From Igneacidithiobacillus copahuensis (GTDB lineage: Bacteria; Pseudomonadota; Gammaproteobacteria; Acidithiobacillales; Acidithiobacillaceae): a stretch of DNA of 6,601 nt. The notes beneath the pieces were generated by a model. The model made no database searches, was not told the origin of the DNA, and saw only the letters and a list, made by a program, of their open reading frames with translations. The stretch spans positions 1 to 6,601 of the forward strand of contig NZ_JAAXYO010000050.1 of NCBI RefSeq assembly GCF_018854015.1. The letters are read 5' to 3'. This document shows, in pieces, positions 1 to 5,650 of this stretch (positions are counted from its first letter, which is position 1; each line of letters begins with the position of its first letter). Both the position numbers and the translations under genes were made by a program.

Positions 1-96
1 GGCGCGGTTGGCTATTCGGCGGCAGATGCTCAATGGCCGGTAACGACCCAGAACGGCCATCCAGCCTCATCAAGGGAAACACGATACTAACATAGA
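1..96. other. Non-coding left edge with one inverted repeat
   Basis: No gene is visible here. The only structure seen is a 7-bp inverted repeat, ATGGCCG at 33-39 and CGGCCAT at 54-60, separated by 14 bases. The reverse strand has a short open frame from 60 to the window edge, but it has no recognisable content and no convincing ribosome binding site. The stretch may be the end of something that starts to the left. Confidence 0.4.
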
Positions 97-125
97 TTGA
101 CGGACCGTTTACTGAACACTAGGAT
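97..125 (+). promoter_or_regulatory. Sigma-70 type promoter upstream of the cytochrome gene
   Basis: The -35 element TTGACG (97-102) and the -10 element TAGGAT (120-125) are separated by exactly 17 bases. The -35 matches consensus at five of six positions and the -10 at four of six. Transcription would start near 132, giving a leader of about 230 bases before the cytochrome P460-like gene at 364. No other gene lies between, so this gene is the likely target. Confidence 0.5.
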
Positions 126-202
126 CCCTGAGCAGGCCATCGCATGTCCAGATTGTGGCGCGTCTGGAAAACCACCGTTTGATGGGCGCCTTCCAGGCCT
201 AT

Positions 203-240
203 TAGGAGCAGGCCATGCCCGCAGCCATGGGCCACTCCTA
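203..240 (+). promoter_or_regulatory. Long hairpin in the cytochrome leader
   Basis: TAGGAG (203-208) pairs with CTCCTA (235-240), and inside it GGCCATG (211-217) pairs with CATGGGCC (226-233) with one bulged G. The structure sits in the leader predicted by the promoter at 97-125. No U-run follows, so it is not a plain terminator. Just upstream, CTGGAA (164-169) and TTCCAG (191-196) form another pair. A role in translation control or RNA stability is inference only. Confidence 0.4.
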
Positions 241-363
241 CCCATTGTGAGGACCGTTTCATGATGACAGGTGTACCGGATGCATGTCCGTTGGTTTAAT
301 CGCTTGCATCGGGTTATCATCAAGCTTCGACCCAGTTCATCACCACTGTTCGGAGGAATGCCC

Positions 364-960
364 ATGAATCTCCTGCGCTCAATCCCTTACCTTGCAATGG
401 TGGCCGCTGTTGTCTCCGTCCCGGCACTGTCCAACGCCGACGAGGGAGTCGATCCTCAAGCCGTATGGAAGGAAATTCAGGCTCTCCAGAAGGGTCCTTC
501 CATCATGCCGGAGAGCAAGGTCCTGCAACCGGGATCCAGAACCGTAGACTACTACACCACCGACCTCAGCAATGGCCTTGCCAGCCTAGCCATCAAAAAG
601 GCCGGCGGCATCGAAAAGGTCCGAAAATATCCCAATGGCAGTCTGCTGGTCAAAGAAAACTATACCAAGGACAAGAAGCTCGCCAGTATCACCGCCATGC
701 TCAAGCTGCAGGGTTATGACCCAGCGGATCGCAATTGGGTGATGGCCGCTTATGACCCCACCGGCAAGGTCCTCGCCTTCGGCAAGGTGGGCTCCTGCAT
801 TGCCTGTCATGACATGGTTCACAAGCAGGATCTGGTCTTTGCACCGCCCCCCGCGCAGCTTCTCCCTGTTTCGACGTGGAAGGGTTTTTTCCCGAAGCAG
901 GCGATCTCGCCGATGTATGCCAAGCTGCTGCAGGAGCATCCAAAGTCGATTGTGCGGTAA
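364..960 (+). CDS. Cytochrome P460-family periplasmic c-type haem protein
   Basis: This 198-residue protein starts at the ATG at 364, which follows GGAGGA with 7-base spacing. The earlier in-frame ATG at 358 directly abuts that Shine-Dalgarno sequence and is unlikely. Residues 1-25 form a signal peptide (basic start, hydrophobic core, cut after SNA), so it acts in the periplasm. The c-type haem site CIACH is at 145-149 in the C-terminal half, the usual place in the cytochrome P460 / c'-beta family. The segment YPNGSLLVKENY (89-100) resembles the strand carrying the haem-crosslinking lysine of P460; K97 would be that residue, but this is alignment by eye. Known members oxidise hydroxylamine or bind NO; the substrate here is unknown. 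It appears monocistronic. The family call is fairly secure, the activity is not. Confidence 0.85.
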   Translation: MNLLRSIPYLAMVAAVVSVPALSNADEGVDPQAVWKEIQALQKGPSIMPESKVLQPGSRTVDYYTTDLSNGLASLAIKKAGGIEKVRKYPNGSLLVKENYTKDKKLASITAMLKLQGYDPADRNWVMAAYDPTGKVLAFGKVGSCIACHDMVHKQDLVFAPPPAQLLPVSTWKGFFPKQAISPMYAKLLQEHPKSIVR

Positions 961-1075
961 TTGCTGGTCTTGGGTATGGCGGTTCATCTTCTGCAGCAAT
1001 GTTTTCATCGTTCTCCCATAGCTCTTGCTGCCAGAAAATGGATTATCCCATCGGCAGTGATGCCTTTGAGGCCAT

Positions 1076-1118
1076 AAAAACCAAGGCCCCGACTGAAACC
1101 ATCCCAGCCAGGGCCTTG
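1076..1118 (-). terminator. Intrinsic terminator of the small membrane protein gene
   Basis: CAAGGCCC (1082-1089) and GGGCCTTG (1111-1118) form a perfect 8-bp stem with a 21-base loop. Read on the minus strand, the stem is followed almost at once by five T residues (1076-1080). It begins 32 bases beyond the stop codon of the minus-strand gene at 1150-1653. The plus-strand side has no T-run, so it is not a clear terminator for the convergent cytochrome gene. Confidence 0.75.
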
Positions 1119-1149
1119 AACTGCTGCAGATAGCGGGCGATAGGGCTTA

Positions 1150-1653
1150 TTAAGCCTTCCTCACTGATTCTTTCTGTTTTTTCATCATAGAGACAATAAT
1201 GGCAAGCAAAACAAAGAATGTTGTATGAGCAAATGCGTAGTAAATAATACCTGTCATATCCAGTGTATTGATTCCAGCAATACCTTGCCCAAGAGATGGT
1301 AAAATAACTAGTGCGTTAAGCAACCAGACAATAGCAGCATAGAGTAACCCCTTCATCCAGCCTGCCAAACGAGAAGGAAATGCTGATTCAAGGAATCCAG
1401 TGTAAAAAAGTGCCATAGCGATTCCGATAAACACATGAAAGGCTATCTTAAATCCAGGGCTTGCGGGAGGCAAAGACAGGTTTAGATATTGCTGTAAGGA
1501 TACGTGGAGAAACTTCAACAGTCCACCATGGCCTATATCAAGATGTATCCAGTCAGCGACTTTTAGTAGCAATGTATTTACAGATATTGCCAAAATACCT
1601 GCAACTAAACCTATGGTAAACCAACCTTTCTGGAAGTATCTTCTATGATTCAT
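1150..1653 (-). CDS. Small four-helix inner-membrane protein, function unknown
   Basis: This 167-residue protein has four hydrophobic segments at about 11-31, 68-88, 99-119 and 136-156, joined by short loops, with a basic C-terminal tail (MMKKQKESVRKA). The start ATG is preceded by AAGGA at suitable spacing. The region between helices 1 and 2 (about 35-66) is amphipathic, with several His and Leu residues. The pattern of helices 2-4 faintly recalls the YagU/DUF1440 family of small inner-membrane proteins, but I cannot confirm that from the sequence alone. The gene lies about 300 bases downstream of the AcfC-like gene on the same strand, with hairpins in between and its own terminator after it. 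It is AT-rich compared with the cytochrome and sulfotransferase genes. No function is assigned. Confidence 0.75.
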   Translation of the reverse strand: MNHRRYFQKGWFTIGLVAGILAISVNTLLLKVADWIHLDIGHGGLLKFLHVSLQQYLNLSLPPASPGFKIAFHVFIGIAMALFYTGFLESAFPSRLAGWMKGLLYAAIVWLLNALVILPSLGQGIAGINTLDMTGIIYYAFAHTTFFVLLAIIVSMMKKQKESVRKA

Positions 1654-1778
1654 TGTTATTTGTCCTTAGATAGATGCATGACATGTTTAAGAAGGCCATT
1701 TTTACACTCAGATCGGCCATATTTTATTCTCGGCTTCTGGTACTGCGCTGATAGATGTGACCACCAAAAAACCTTACC

Positions 1779-1855
1779 GGGATCGAAATGATCCCCTTTC
1801 GCTGTGGGTAGTTGCCCACAGGGAAAGGATCTTCTGTCAGGCATAATCCTGACAG
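1779..1855. promoter_or_regulatory. Cluster of three tandem hairpins with alternative pairings
   Basis: Three inverted repeats lie end to end: GGGATC/GATCCC (1779-1784 with 1790-1795); CCTTTC plus CTGTGGG pairing with CCCACAG plus GAAAGG (1795-1828), a 13-bp stem with one mismatch and a 6-base loop; and CTGTCAGG/CCTGACAG (1834-1841 with 1848-1855). On the minus strand the GGGATC piece (1795-1790) can also pair with the upstream GATCC (about 1830-1826), so two of the hairpins compete. Six T residues follow on the minus strand (1771-1766), 7 bases beyond the last hairpin. It lies about 100 bases after the AcfC-like stop and 126 bases before the membrane protein start. It may be a terminator of the former or an attenuator of the latter. 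Confidence 0.6.
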
Positions 1856-1903
1856 GTGTCTGTCGATCATCCCACCACAACGATTGGATTCATCAAAGCA
1901 ATA

Positions 1904-1936
1904 CTGGTGGCTAAACCAGAAGTTGCGCCTTAGCCA
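1904..1936. repeat. Overlapping inverted repeats just downstream of the AcfC-like gene
   Basis: CTGGT (1904-1908) pairs with ACCAG (1915-1919), while TGGCTAA (1908-1914) can pair with TTAGCCA (1930-1936). The two share bases and cannot form together. No U-run follows on either strand. They lie within 50 bases of the stop codon of the AcfC-like gene and may act as a 3' stabilising structure. Apart from this and the hairpins at 1779-1855, I see nothing else in 1654-1951; the small open frames there have no recognisable protein features. Confidence 0.4.
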
Positions 1937-1951
1937 AGTTGAAACGCCAGA

Positions 1952-2725
1952 TCAACCATGCCATCCATATTTCTTAAATATCTCCTTGCCATCTTTGCCA
2001 AGAAGAAAATGGTAGAATTTCATAGCAGCAGAATTCTTCTCGCCTTTATATGTAAAAGACAGGTCCATATCTCTGTAAATAATGTGCCTTTTTCCTATTG
2101 GGACGATATCTGCTGATCCAGGATGAGATATTTGCCATATATTGTAGATTATCCAGGCATCTGGTGATTTATTGCTTTCCCAATAATGCAAAGCATCTGC
2201 ACTGTTCGGAGCGTAATAAACGATATTCTTACGAAGCTTGCGAATGGTCTGCAAATTGCCATTCTTTCCGGCGATGTCTTCCCACAATCCGGTCTGTCCG
2301 GCACCCTGTACCACCATAACAGATATTCCGGGCTTCAGGAGATCAGAGAAACGATTTATGTGCAATGGATTGCCTGGATGGACAAGAATTGCAGCGGGGC
2401 GAATGTAAGCAGGATAAATGGTCTTTTCATCTATCAGATCTGGCATTTTACTGACAAAGTCTGTCATCATGTTTTCGGAACCGCTGTATATTATATCGGC
2501 ATTATTCTGTGCCTCGGTTTTCCATTTATTCAGAGGCCCTGCTTCAACTGTTACATTCTCTCCATACTGTTTATTGAAGGTCTTGGCAGCAGCATTCATG
2601 GCCGGGAATGGTCCGCCAGGGCCGTATACATAGACGGTTGAGCCTAAAGCCGTTTGTAGAGATACATACATGATCGTTGCTGCAGATACGGTCAAAAATG
2701 TAGTGATTTTAAGCATCTTTCTCAT
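1952..2725 (-). CDS. AcfC-like periplasmic solute-binding protein
   Basis: This 257-residue protein resembles AcfC, the accessory colonisation factor of Vibrio with an ABC-type periplasmic binding fold. The start chosen is the ATG at 2725, which follows GGAGAAATT closely; an in-frame start ten codons upstream lacks such a site. Residues 1-29 form a signal peptide (MRKMLKITTF, hydrophobic run, ALGS). The mature protein opens with VYVYGPGGPFPAM and continues with ADIIYSGSENMM (76-87), IRPAAILVHPGNP (108-120) and a type II binding-protein hinge region (VVQGAGQTGLW, 138-148). It would bind an oxyanion or small organic ligand in the periplasm. No permease or ATPase gene is adjacent, so it is an orphan receptor in this window. 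It has its own promoter and lies in the AT-rich stretch. The family call is good; the ligand is unknown. Confidence 0.8.
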   Translation of the reverse strand: MRKMLKITTFLTVSAATIMYVSLQTALGSTVYVYGPGGPFPAMNAAAKTFNKQYGENVTVEAGPLNKWKTEAQNNADIIYSGSENMMTDFVSKMPDLIDEKTIYPAYIRPAAILVHPGNPLHINRFSDLLKPGISVMVVQGAGQTGLWEDIAGKNGNLQTIRKLRKNIVYYAPNSADALHYWESNKSPDAWIIYNIWQISHPGSADIVPIGKRHIIYRDMDLSFTYKGEKNSAAMKFYHFLLGKDGKEIFKKYGWHG

Positions 2726-2764
2726 AATTTCTCCAATCATATTTTTAGTTGACAAAAGAACGGT

Positions 2765-2793
2765 AGTCTATGGTGGTTTGAGGCAGCATTCAA
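2765..2793 (-). promoter_or_regulatory. Promoter of the AcfC-like gene
   Basis: On the minus strand, TTGAAT (2793-2788) and TAGACT (2770-2765) are separated by exactly 17 bases, each matching consensus at four of six positions. The predicted start is near 2758, giving a leader of about 33 bases that contains the GGAG ribosome binding site for the ATG at 2725. Confidence 0.5.
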
Positions 2794-2831
2794 ATTCATA
2801 AGCTTTACGTACAATGACTAAGTTGCATGAA

Positions 2832-2861
2832 GAAAAAGCGGGATGCCGGTATCGGCAGGCC
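2832..2861 (-). terminator. Intrinsic terminator of the candidate RNA gene
   Basis: On the minus strand TGCCG (2857-2853) pairs with CGGCA (2848-2844) around the loop ATAC, and GG (2861-2860) pairs with CC (2842-2841) across a small internal loop. Five T residues follow at 2837-2833. The upstream A-run (2865-2862) could extend the stem with the T-run. It has a weaker T-tail on the plus strand, but no plus-strand gene runs into it. Confidence 0.55.
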
Positions 2862-3098
2862 TTTTAGCGCGTCCTTGCGCTGGCGAGCAAATAACAGACC
2901 CTGGACGTCCTTATCATCGGCGGACTGTCACGCCCTCTGCTCAGGCTCAGACGGTGCCTGCGCTTTGCCAGTGGCTGTGCGGCAGCTATGCGGCATTGCA
3001 CGCTCCTACTCTCCCAACTATGTGGTCGTTTCGGCGGATGCAGTACACCGCGTTGCCTACCGGAGACTAATCACCCCTGCTACGCTCTCATACCTCGT
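2832..3098 (-). ncRNA. Candidate structured non-coding RNA gene, family unknown
   Basis: This stretch has no plausible protein, yet it is bounded on the minus strand by a promoter (-35 TTGACA at 3131-3126) and an intrinsic-terminator-like hairpin with a T-run (2857-2833). The predicted transcript is about 265 bases. Several local stems are visible on the minus strand: CTACG with CGTAG at the 5' end, GCGG with CCGC around a loop holding a TG/CA pair, CAGGC with GCCTG, GACAG with CTGTT, and AGCGC with GCGCT (2881-2866) just before the terminator. I looked for signatures of RNase P RNA, tmRNA, SRP RNA and 6S RNA and did not see them. The first ATG in the transcript is followed two codons later by a stop. 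It may be a regulatory RNA or, less likely, the remains of a mobile element. Confidence 0.4.
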
Positions 3099-3104
3099 AG
3101 AGAT

Positions 3105-3131
3105 AGTGTAACAAATCGCAAGAGTTGTCAA
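3105..3131 (-). promoter_or_regulatory. Promoter of the candidate RNA gene
   Basis: The minus strand carries a perfect -35 element TTGACA (3131-3126) followed by TACACT (3110-3105) at 15-base spacing; the overlapping CACTAT would give 17-base spacing with a poorer -10. It lies only about 18 bases beyond the stop codon of the sulfotransferase gene and has no protein-coding gene directly downstream. That is the main reason to suspect an RNA gene. Confidence 0.5.
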
Positions 3132-3148
3132 TACAAGGCGGCCTGCCC

Positions 3149-4108
3149 TTAGGAAGACGAGGATCCCTGCCGGATGACCGGTGCCTCATGGAACGGCCGG
3201 CGCGGCGCTTCACGCCATGACAGACGGAGTTCCGGGAGGGGACGCCCGAGTAACTGTTCCAGCGCCACTATTTCCGGGGCATAGATCTCCTGCAAAAAGT
3301 TCCGCGCATCCTCATCCATGGCGGGTTTGTCATGGTCGCACAATAACCAGTGCTGCCAGATGTATTTTCCCCAAGCCCGCGGCAGGACTACGTCGCCGAT
3401 GAATCGGCTTATCCGGCTGCCGGCCAGATAGCGTACCCATTCCCCCCGCGCTGACCGATGCGCATTGTAGGCCTTGTCCAAATCCATGGCGGCGATGGGG
3501 CCGGCGTCAATCCCCAAGAATCCCGTCACCGCTTCCAAAACCGCCCGCGGCCTTTTTTTCAGATCTTCGAGTAACAGCACGAGCACCTGGTCCTGGCCGA
3601 AAAGCGCCTGATAACGGCGGATCTGCTCGCTGTACTGGCCCAATTCCACATAAAGCTGCGATATTCCCCAGCCCTTGTCCGGCCTTTCCCAATCACGCCG
3701 CAGGGCCTGGACGAAGGGGAGATGGACAGCGCCTTCCGCAAAATCCATCAGGTACTGGGCGTAGGCCCTTTCCACCGGGTCGCGCAAGATGACGATGATT
3801 TTGGCATCGGGGGCGACTTGATGAATGCGCTGCGCTGCTGCGGGACACCATAAATAGGAGGGACTGGCATCGCCGATGCGCGGGAAGGCATCGGCACCCT
3901 GATACAGATGTTGGTAGTGTGCCGCATCGGCGACATAACGGATGAGATGCGCCTGTTCGCGGGACGGCTGGGGTTGGGTGAAGAAGTGGGGTTCTTTCCA
4001 GTTTGGCAGGAAGACCTGCGGGTGTTGGCGCAGATAGGCATAGAGAGAGGTGGTCCCGCTCTTTACCGCACCGACGATATAGAAATTCGGCCAGATGGAG
4101 TCCCGCAT
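3149..4108 (-). CDS. PAPS-dependent sulfotransferase family protein
   Basis: This 319-residue protein belongs to the sulfotransferase family related to heparan-sulfate N- and O-sulfotransferases, which move the sulfuryl group from PAPS to a hydroxyl or amine, usually on a sugar or lipid. The N-terminal 5'-phosphosulfate loop is GAVKSGTTSLY (13-23). KEPHFF (38-43) and GDASPSYL (79-86) follow, then the 3'-phosphate motif ILRDPVERAYAQYL (107-120) and the family signature YVELGQYSEQI (153-163). The start chosen is the ATG at 4108, preceded by GGGGGAG; an in-frame GTG eight codons earlier has no such site. The protein is of full length and ends in a serine run (QGSSSS). No signal peptide or membrane helix is seen, so it should be cytoplasmic. 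No carbohydrate or lipid genes lie next to it, so the acceptor cannot be guessed. Confidence 0.9.
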   Translation of the reverse strand: MRDSIWPNFYIVGAVKSGTTSLYAYLRQHPQVFLPNWKEPHFFTQPQPSREQAHLIRYVADAAHYQHLYQGADAFPRIGDASPSYLWCPAAAQRIHQVAPDAKIIVILRDPVERAYAQYLMDFAEGAVHLPFVQALRRDWERPDKGWGISQLYVELGQYSEQIRRYQALFGQDQVLVLLLEDLKKRPRAVLEAVTGFLGIDAGPIAAMDLDKAYNAHRSARGEWVRYLAGSRISRFIGDVVLPRAWGKYIWQHWLLCDHDKPAMDEDARNFLQEIYAPEIVALEQLLGRPLPELRLSWREAPRRPFHEAPVIRQGSSSS

Positions 4109-4392
4109 CAGTGATCTCTCCCCCAGGTCCACGTCAAATGGGCGATTGGAAAACCTTAATTGGCAGAATTATCGCATCCGCTGCCACGGATTATTCGAAG
4201 TCTTTGGTCGATATTAACGAGTCAAGCATAGCCAAGTCGGATAGGTAGAGTGTTCAGATTAGACATAACGGGTATATTATGCGACATAGCCAACGCTGAT
4301 CTCCTGCTCTCAAGCCTGAACGTCCGAAACTGGCCGCAAGCGGCCATTCATCCTCGCAGCATTTGGCTGATAATGTGCCACGGCATCCCCTC
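4109..4392. other. Intergenic region with one perfect hairpin
   Basis: No gene is supported here; a plus-strand open frame across 4250-4531 has no protein-like features and overlaps the better minus-strand gene at 4393. The one clear structure is TGGCCG-CAAG-CGGCCA at 4331-4346, about 50 bases beyond the stop of that minus-strand gene. The tail on the minus strand is only GTTTC, so it is at best a weak terminator. No convincing promoter for the sulfotransferase was found. Confidence 0.4.
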
Positions 4393-4662
4393 CTATACAA
4401 GCTCAGTCTCTGGCGCTTTTTGGGTCAAGGGCGTGAGCACCTCCGCAGCCTCAATGATGCCGCGCTCCGTCTCAATGGCGTCCCCCTTGGCTCGTTCCCG
4501 TTCAACAAGGCTGATGATCTTGGCTACCTGAGCAGGCTTGATGGCTAGATACTCGGCCACCGCCTTGATGTCTTCCTTGGTCTGCGCTTGCATGGAGTAA
4601 ATCCCCTCCCTGCGCGTGATGATGTCTTCGATGGCCTCACGGGCCTTATGGTCCAGTTCCAA
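4393..4662 (-). CDS. Small helical protein, tentatively GapR/DUF2312-like
   Basis: This 89-residue protein begins at a TTG codon (4662) that follows AGGAG by 6 bases, a better site than any in-frame ATG start. Residues about 1-78 look wholly helical and charged, with heptad-like spacing (REAIEDIITRREGI, then KEDIKAVAEYLAIKPAQVAK, IISLVERERAKGDAIETE), followed by a short loose tail. The central KEDIKAVAEYL ... KIISLVE pattern recalls GapR/DUF2312 proteins, which are helical DNA-binding proteins common on chromosomes, plasmids and phages, but the match is by eye and partial. It is divergent from the repeat region and plasmid-like operon to its right, so it may belong to that module. The coding call is moderate, the function uncertain. 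Confidence 0.55.
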   Translation of the reverse strand: MELDHKAREAIEDIITRREGIYSMQAQTKEDIKAVAEYLAIKPAQVAKIISLVERERAKGDAIETERGIIEAAEVLTPLTQKAPETELV

Positions 4663-4882
4663 GAATGGCTCCTGATGGCTTAAGGTTCATGGGAGGAATC
4701 GTAGCACGGCGGACGAGAGCCGGGGAATGCGAGGTCGGACGAGGCTGCATACCGGTCGCCACCATACATTTCCTTTCCCACGGCCCTCACCACCACAACG
4801 CAGCCAACGGCTAACCCTGCGACACGCCAACGGCACGAAGCAGGGATCCGGGGTCTCGGGGCTTGCCCTGAGCATGGGGGCT

Positions 4883-4930
4883 GGAGGGCAATGCGCGGCG
4901 CGCGTTGTCCTACCTGCCCTTACCCTGCCC
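4883..4930 (+). other. Possible origin of transfer (hairpin plus IncP-like nick sequence)
   Basis: Bases 4883-4896 and 4900-4913 form an imperfect hairpin with a 3-base loop: 12 consecutive pairs (two of them G-T), then a mismatch and one more pair. A few bases on, TACCCTGCC (4921-4929) matches seven of eight positions of the IncP-type nick consensus YATCCTGY. An inverted repeat followed by such a nick site is the plan of MOBP origins of transfer. A direct repeat GCCAACGGC (4803-4811 and 4826-4834) lies upstream. No relaxase gene is in the window, so this is suggestive only. Otherwise 4663-4961 holds no gene that I can support. Confidence 0.25.
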
Positions 4931-4961
4931 CTTATTAAACAAGGCCATGATTCGGTTCCAG

Positions 4962-5038
4962 GCCATGTCGATCCCATGTCGAACCCATGTCGAACCCATG
5001 TCGAACCCATGTCGAACCCATCTCGAACCCATGTCGGG
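4962..5038 (+). repeat. Array 1: seven 11-bp direct repeats, unit CCCATGTCGAA
   Basis: Seven units run without gaps. The four at 4973-5016 are identical (CCCATGTCGAA). The first (4962-4972, GCCATGTCGAT), sixth (5017-5027, one change) and last (5028-5038, CCCATGTCGGG) vary slightly. A period of 11 bp places each unit on almost the same face of the helix, as in arrays bound cooperatively by a protein. Runs such as this lie at plasmid centromeres and replication origins. It is followed by ACAGG and a 30-base gap before array 2. Confidence 0.95.
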
Positions 5039-5068
5039 ACAGGCCGGGACATCTTGGGCCACATCTAA

Positions 5069-5156
5069 CCCATCTCAGACCCATCTCAGACCCATCTCAG
5101 ACCCATCTCAGACCCATCTCAGACCCATCTCAGACCCATCTCAGACCCATTTCGGG
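5069..5156 (+). repeat. Array 2: eight 11-bp direct repeats, unit CCCATCTCAGA
   Basis: Seven identical units (CCCATCTCAGA, 5069-5145) are followed by an altered last unit (CCCATTTCGGG, 5146-5156). The unit differs from that of array 1 at a few positions in the second half but keeps the same 11-bp period and the CCCAT start. Both arrays end in the same way: CCCATNTCGGGACAGG at 5028-5043 and 5146-5161. This suggests that one array arose by duplication of the other and that the units were then homogenised separately. Confidence 0.95.
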
Positions 5157-5176
5157 ACAGGTGGTCCCAAGTCAGG

Positions 5177-5268
5177 GCCATCTCGTGCCCTACTTGGTCC
5201 CATGTCTGACCCAACATAGGGACAAGTCGGTGCCCAAAGGCGACAAGTCGGTCCCATGTCGAAATGGG
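5177..5268 (+). repeat. Degenerate 11-bp continuation and operator-like unit
   Basis: Beyond array 2 the 11-bp register continues in decayed form: GCCATCTCGTG (5177), CCCTACTTGGT (5188), CCCATGTCTGA (5199) and CCCAACATAGG (5210). Then GACAAGTCGGT occurs twice (5221-5231 and 5242-5252). A single perfect array-1 unit, CCCATGTCGAA, is at 5253-5263; with the next bases it makes the inverted repeat CCCAT/ATGGG. This lone unit lies about 40 bases before the likely -10 of the downstream operon, a fitting place for an operator through which the repeat-binding protein could control its own operon. Confidence 0.7.
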
Positions 5269-5305
5269 ATGTGGCAACCCATCGAGATCAGGTTCAGCAA
5301 ATCCC

Positions 5306-5337
5306 TATAAAGGGTGTACTACTCATTCTGAAAGGAG
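5306..5337 (+). promoter_or_regulatory. Likely -10 element and ribosome binding site of the repeat-linked operon
   Basis: TATAAA (5306-5311), inside the palindrome-like CCCTATAAAGGG, is the best -10 candidate before the gene at 5345. No good -35 lies at 16-18 bases upstream, which may mean that the promoter depends on a protein bound to the nearby repeats. AAAGGAG (5331-5337) is a strong ribosome binding site 7 bases before the ATG. Confidence 0.35.
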
Positions 5338-5344
5338 ACGCATC

Positions 5345-5641
5345 ATGAGGAAGAAGGCCGAAACTTGCACAAAAGACATGACCGCTGAGCAGATATCGAC
5401 AATTGTCGACAATCTGGAATCCGTCGCTGTGGACGGGCCAAGCGTCATTCCGTGGCATATGGTAACAAAGCTTATTGCAGAAAAGCTTGCACCCGTAATG
5501 CTGAAGCATCCAAACACGCCGAACCGGGTGTATATGTCCGAACTGATTAACGATGGCTTTAGCGAGATGACGGCCCGGCGCACGGTCAAGAAAGCTCGCA
5601 AATTAGCAGAGCAAATGCAGCCGGACGGCAGCAGGGATTGA
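5345..5641 (+). CDS. Small basic protein A of the repeat-linked operon, putative DNA-binding
   Basis: This 98-residue protein is not recognised as a named family. The start ATG follows AAAGGAG by 7 bases. It looks all-helical. The C-terminal part, YMSELINDGFSEMTARRTVKKAR in two stretches (63-78 and 79-85), reads as a helix-turn-helix with a very basic second helix. Most of the protein (11-91) is homologous by eye to residues 12-93 of the next gene's product, about a third identical, including AEK.A, Y..EL...F and TARR.VKKAR.LA. It is therefore one half of a tandem gene duplication. Its place directly after the 11-bp repeat arrays and before a KGGVG ATPase suggests that it binds those repeats, in the role that StbA or ParB-type adaptors play in plasmid segregation. 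That role is inference. Confidence 0.75.
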   Translation: MRKKAETCTKDMTAEQISTIVDNLESVAVDGPSVIPWHMVTKLIAEKLAPVMLKHPNTPNRVYMSELINDGFSEMTARRTVKKARKLAEQMQPDGSRD

Positions 5642-5650
5642 CATCCGGAT

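Noticed and set aside
1..60. Reverse-strand open frame running off the left edge
   Set aside because: Only about 20 codons are visible, with no clear ribosome binding site and no recognisable motif.
1656..1880. 74-residue minus-strand open frame between the membrane protein and AcfC-like genes
   Set aside because: It runs through the hairpin cluster, has no good ribosome binding site and shows no protein-like pattern.
2832..3098. RNase P RNA, tmRNA, SRP RNA or 6S RNA
   Set aside because: The conserved sequence blocks of these RNAs are not visible on either strand.
2827..3111. 94-residue plus-strand open frame and its overlapping partner
   Set aside because: The composition is random-looking (many Cys, Arg and Ser), no family is recognised, and the stretch is better explained by an RNA gene on the other strand.
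4962..5156. CRISPR array
   Set aside because: The repeats are 11 bp and contiguous, with no spacers and no cas genes.
4687..5310. Open frames through the 11-bp repeats (proteins rich in RPISDPSQTHL-type repeats)
   Set aside because: An 11-bp period not divisible by three opens long frames in several phases; several overlapping frames are open at once, with no start signal, so these are repeat artefacts.
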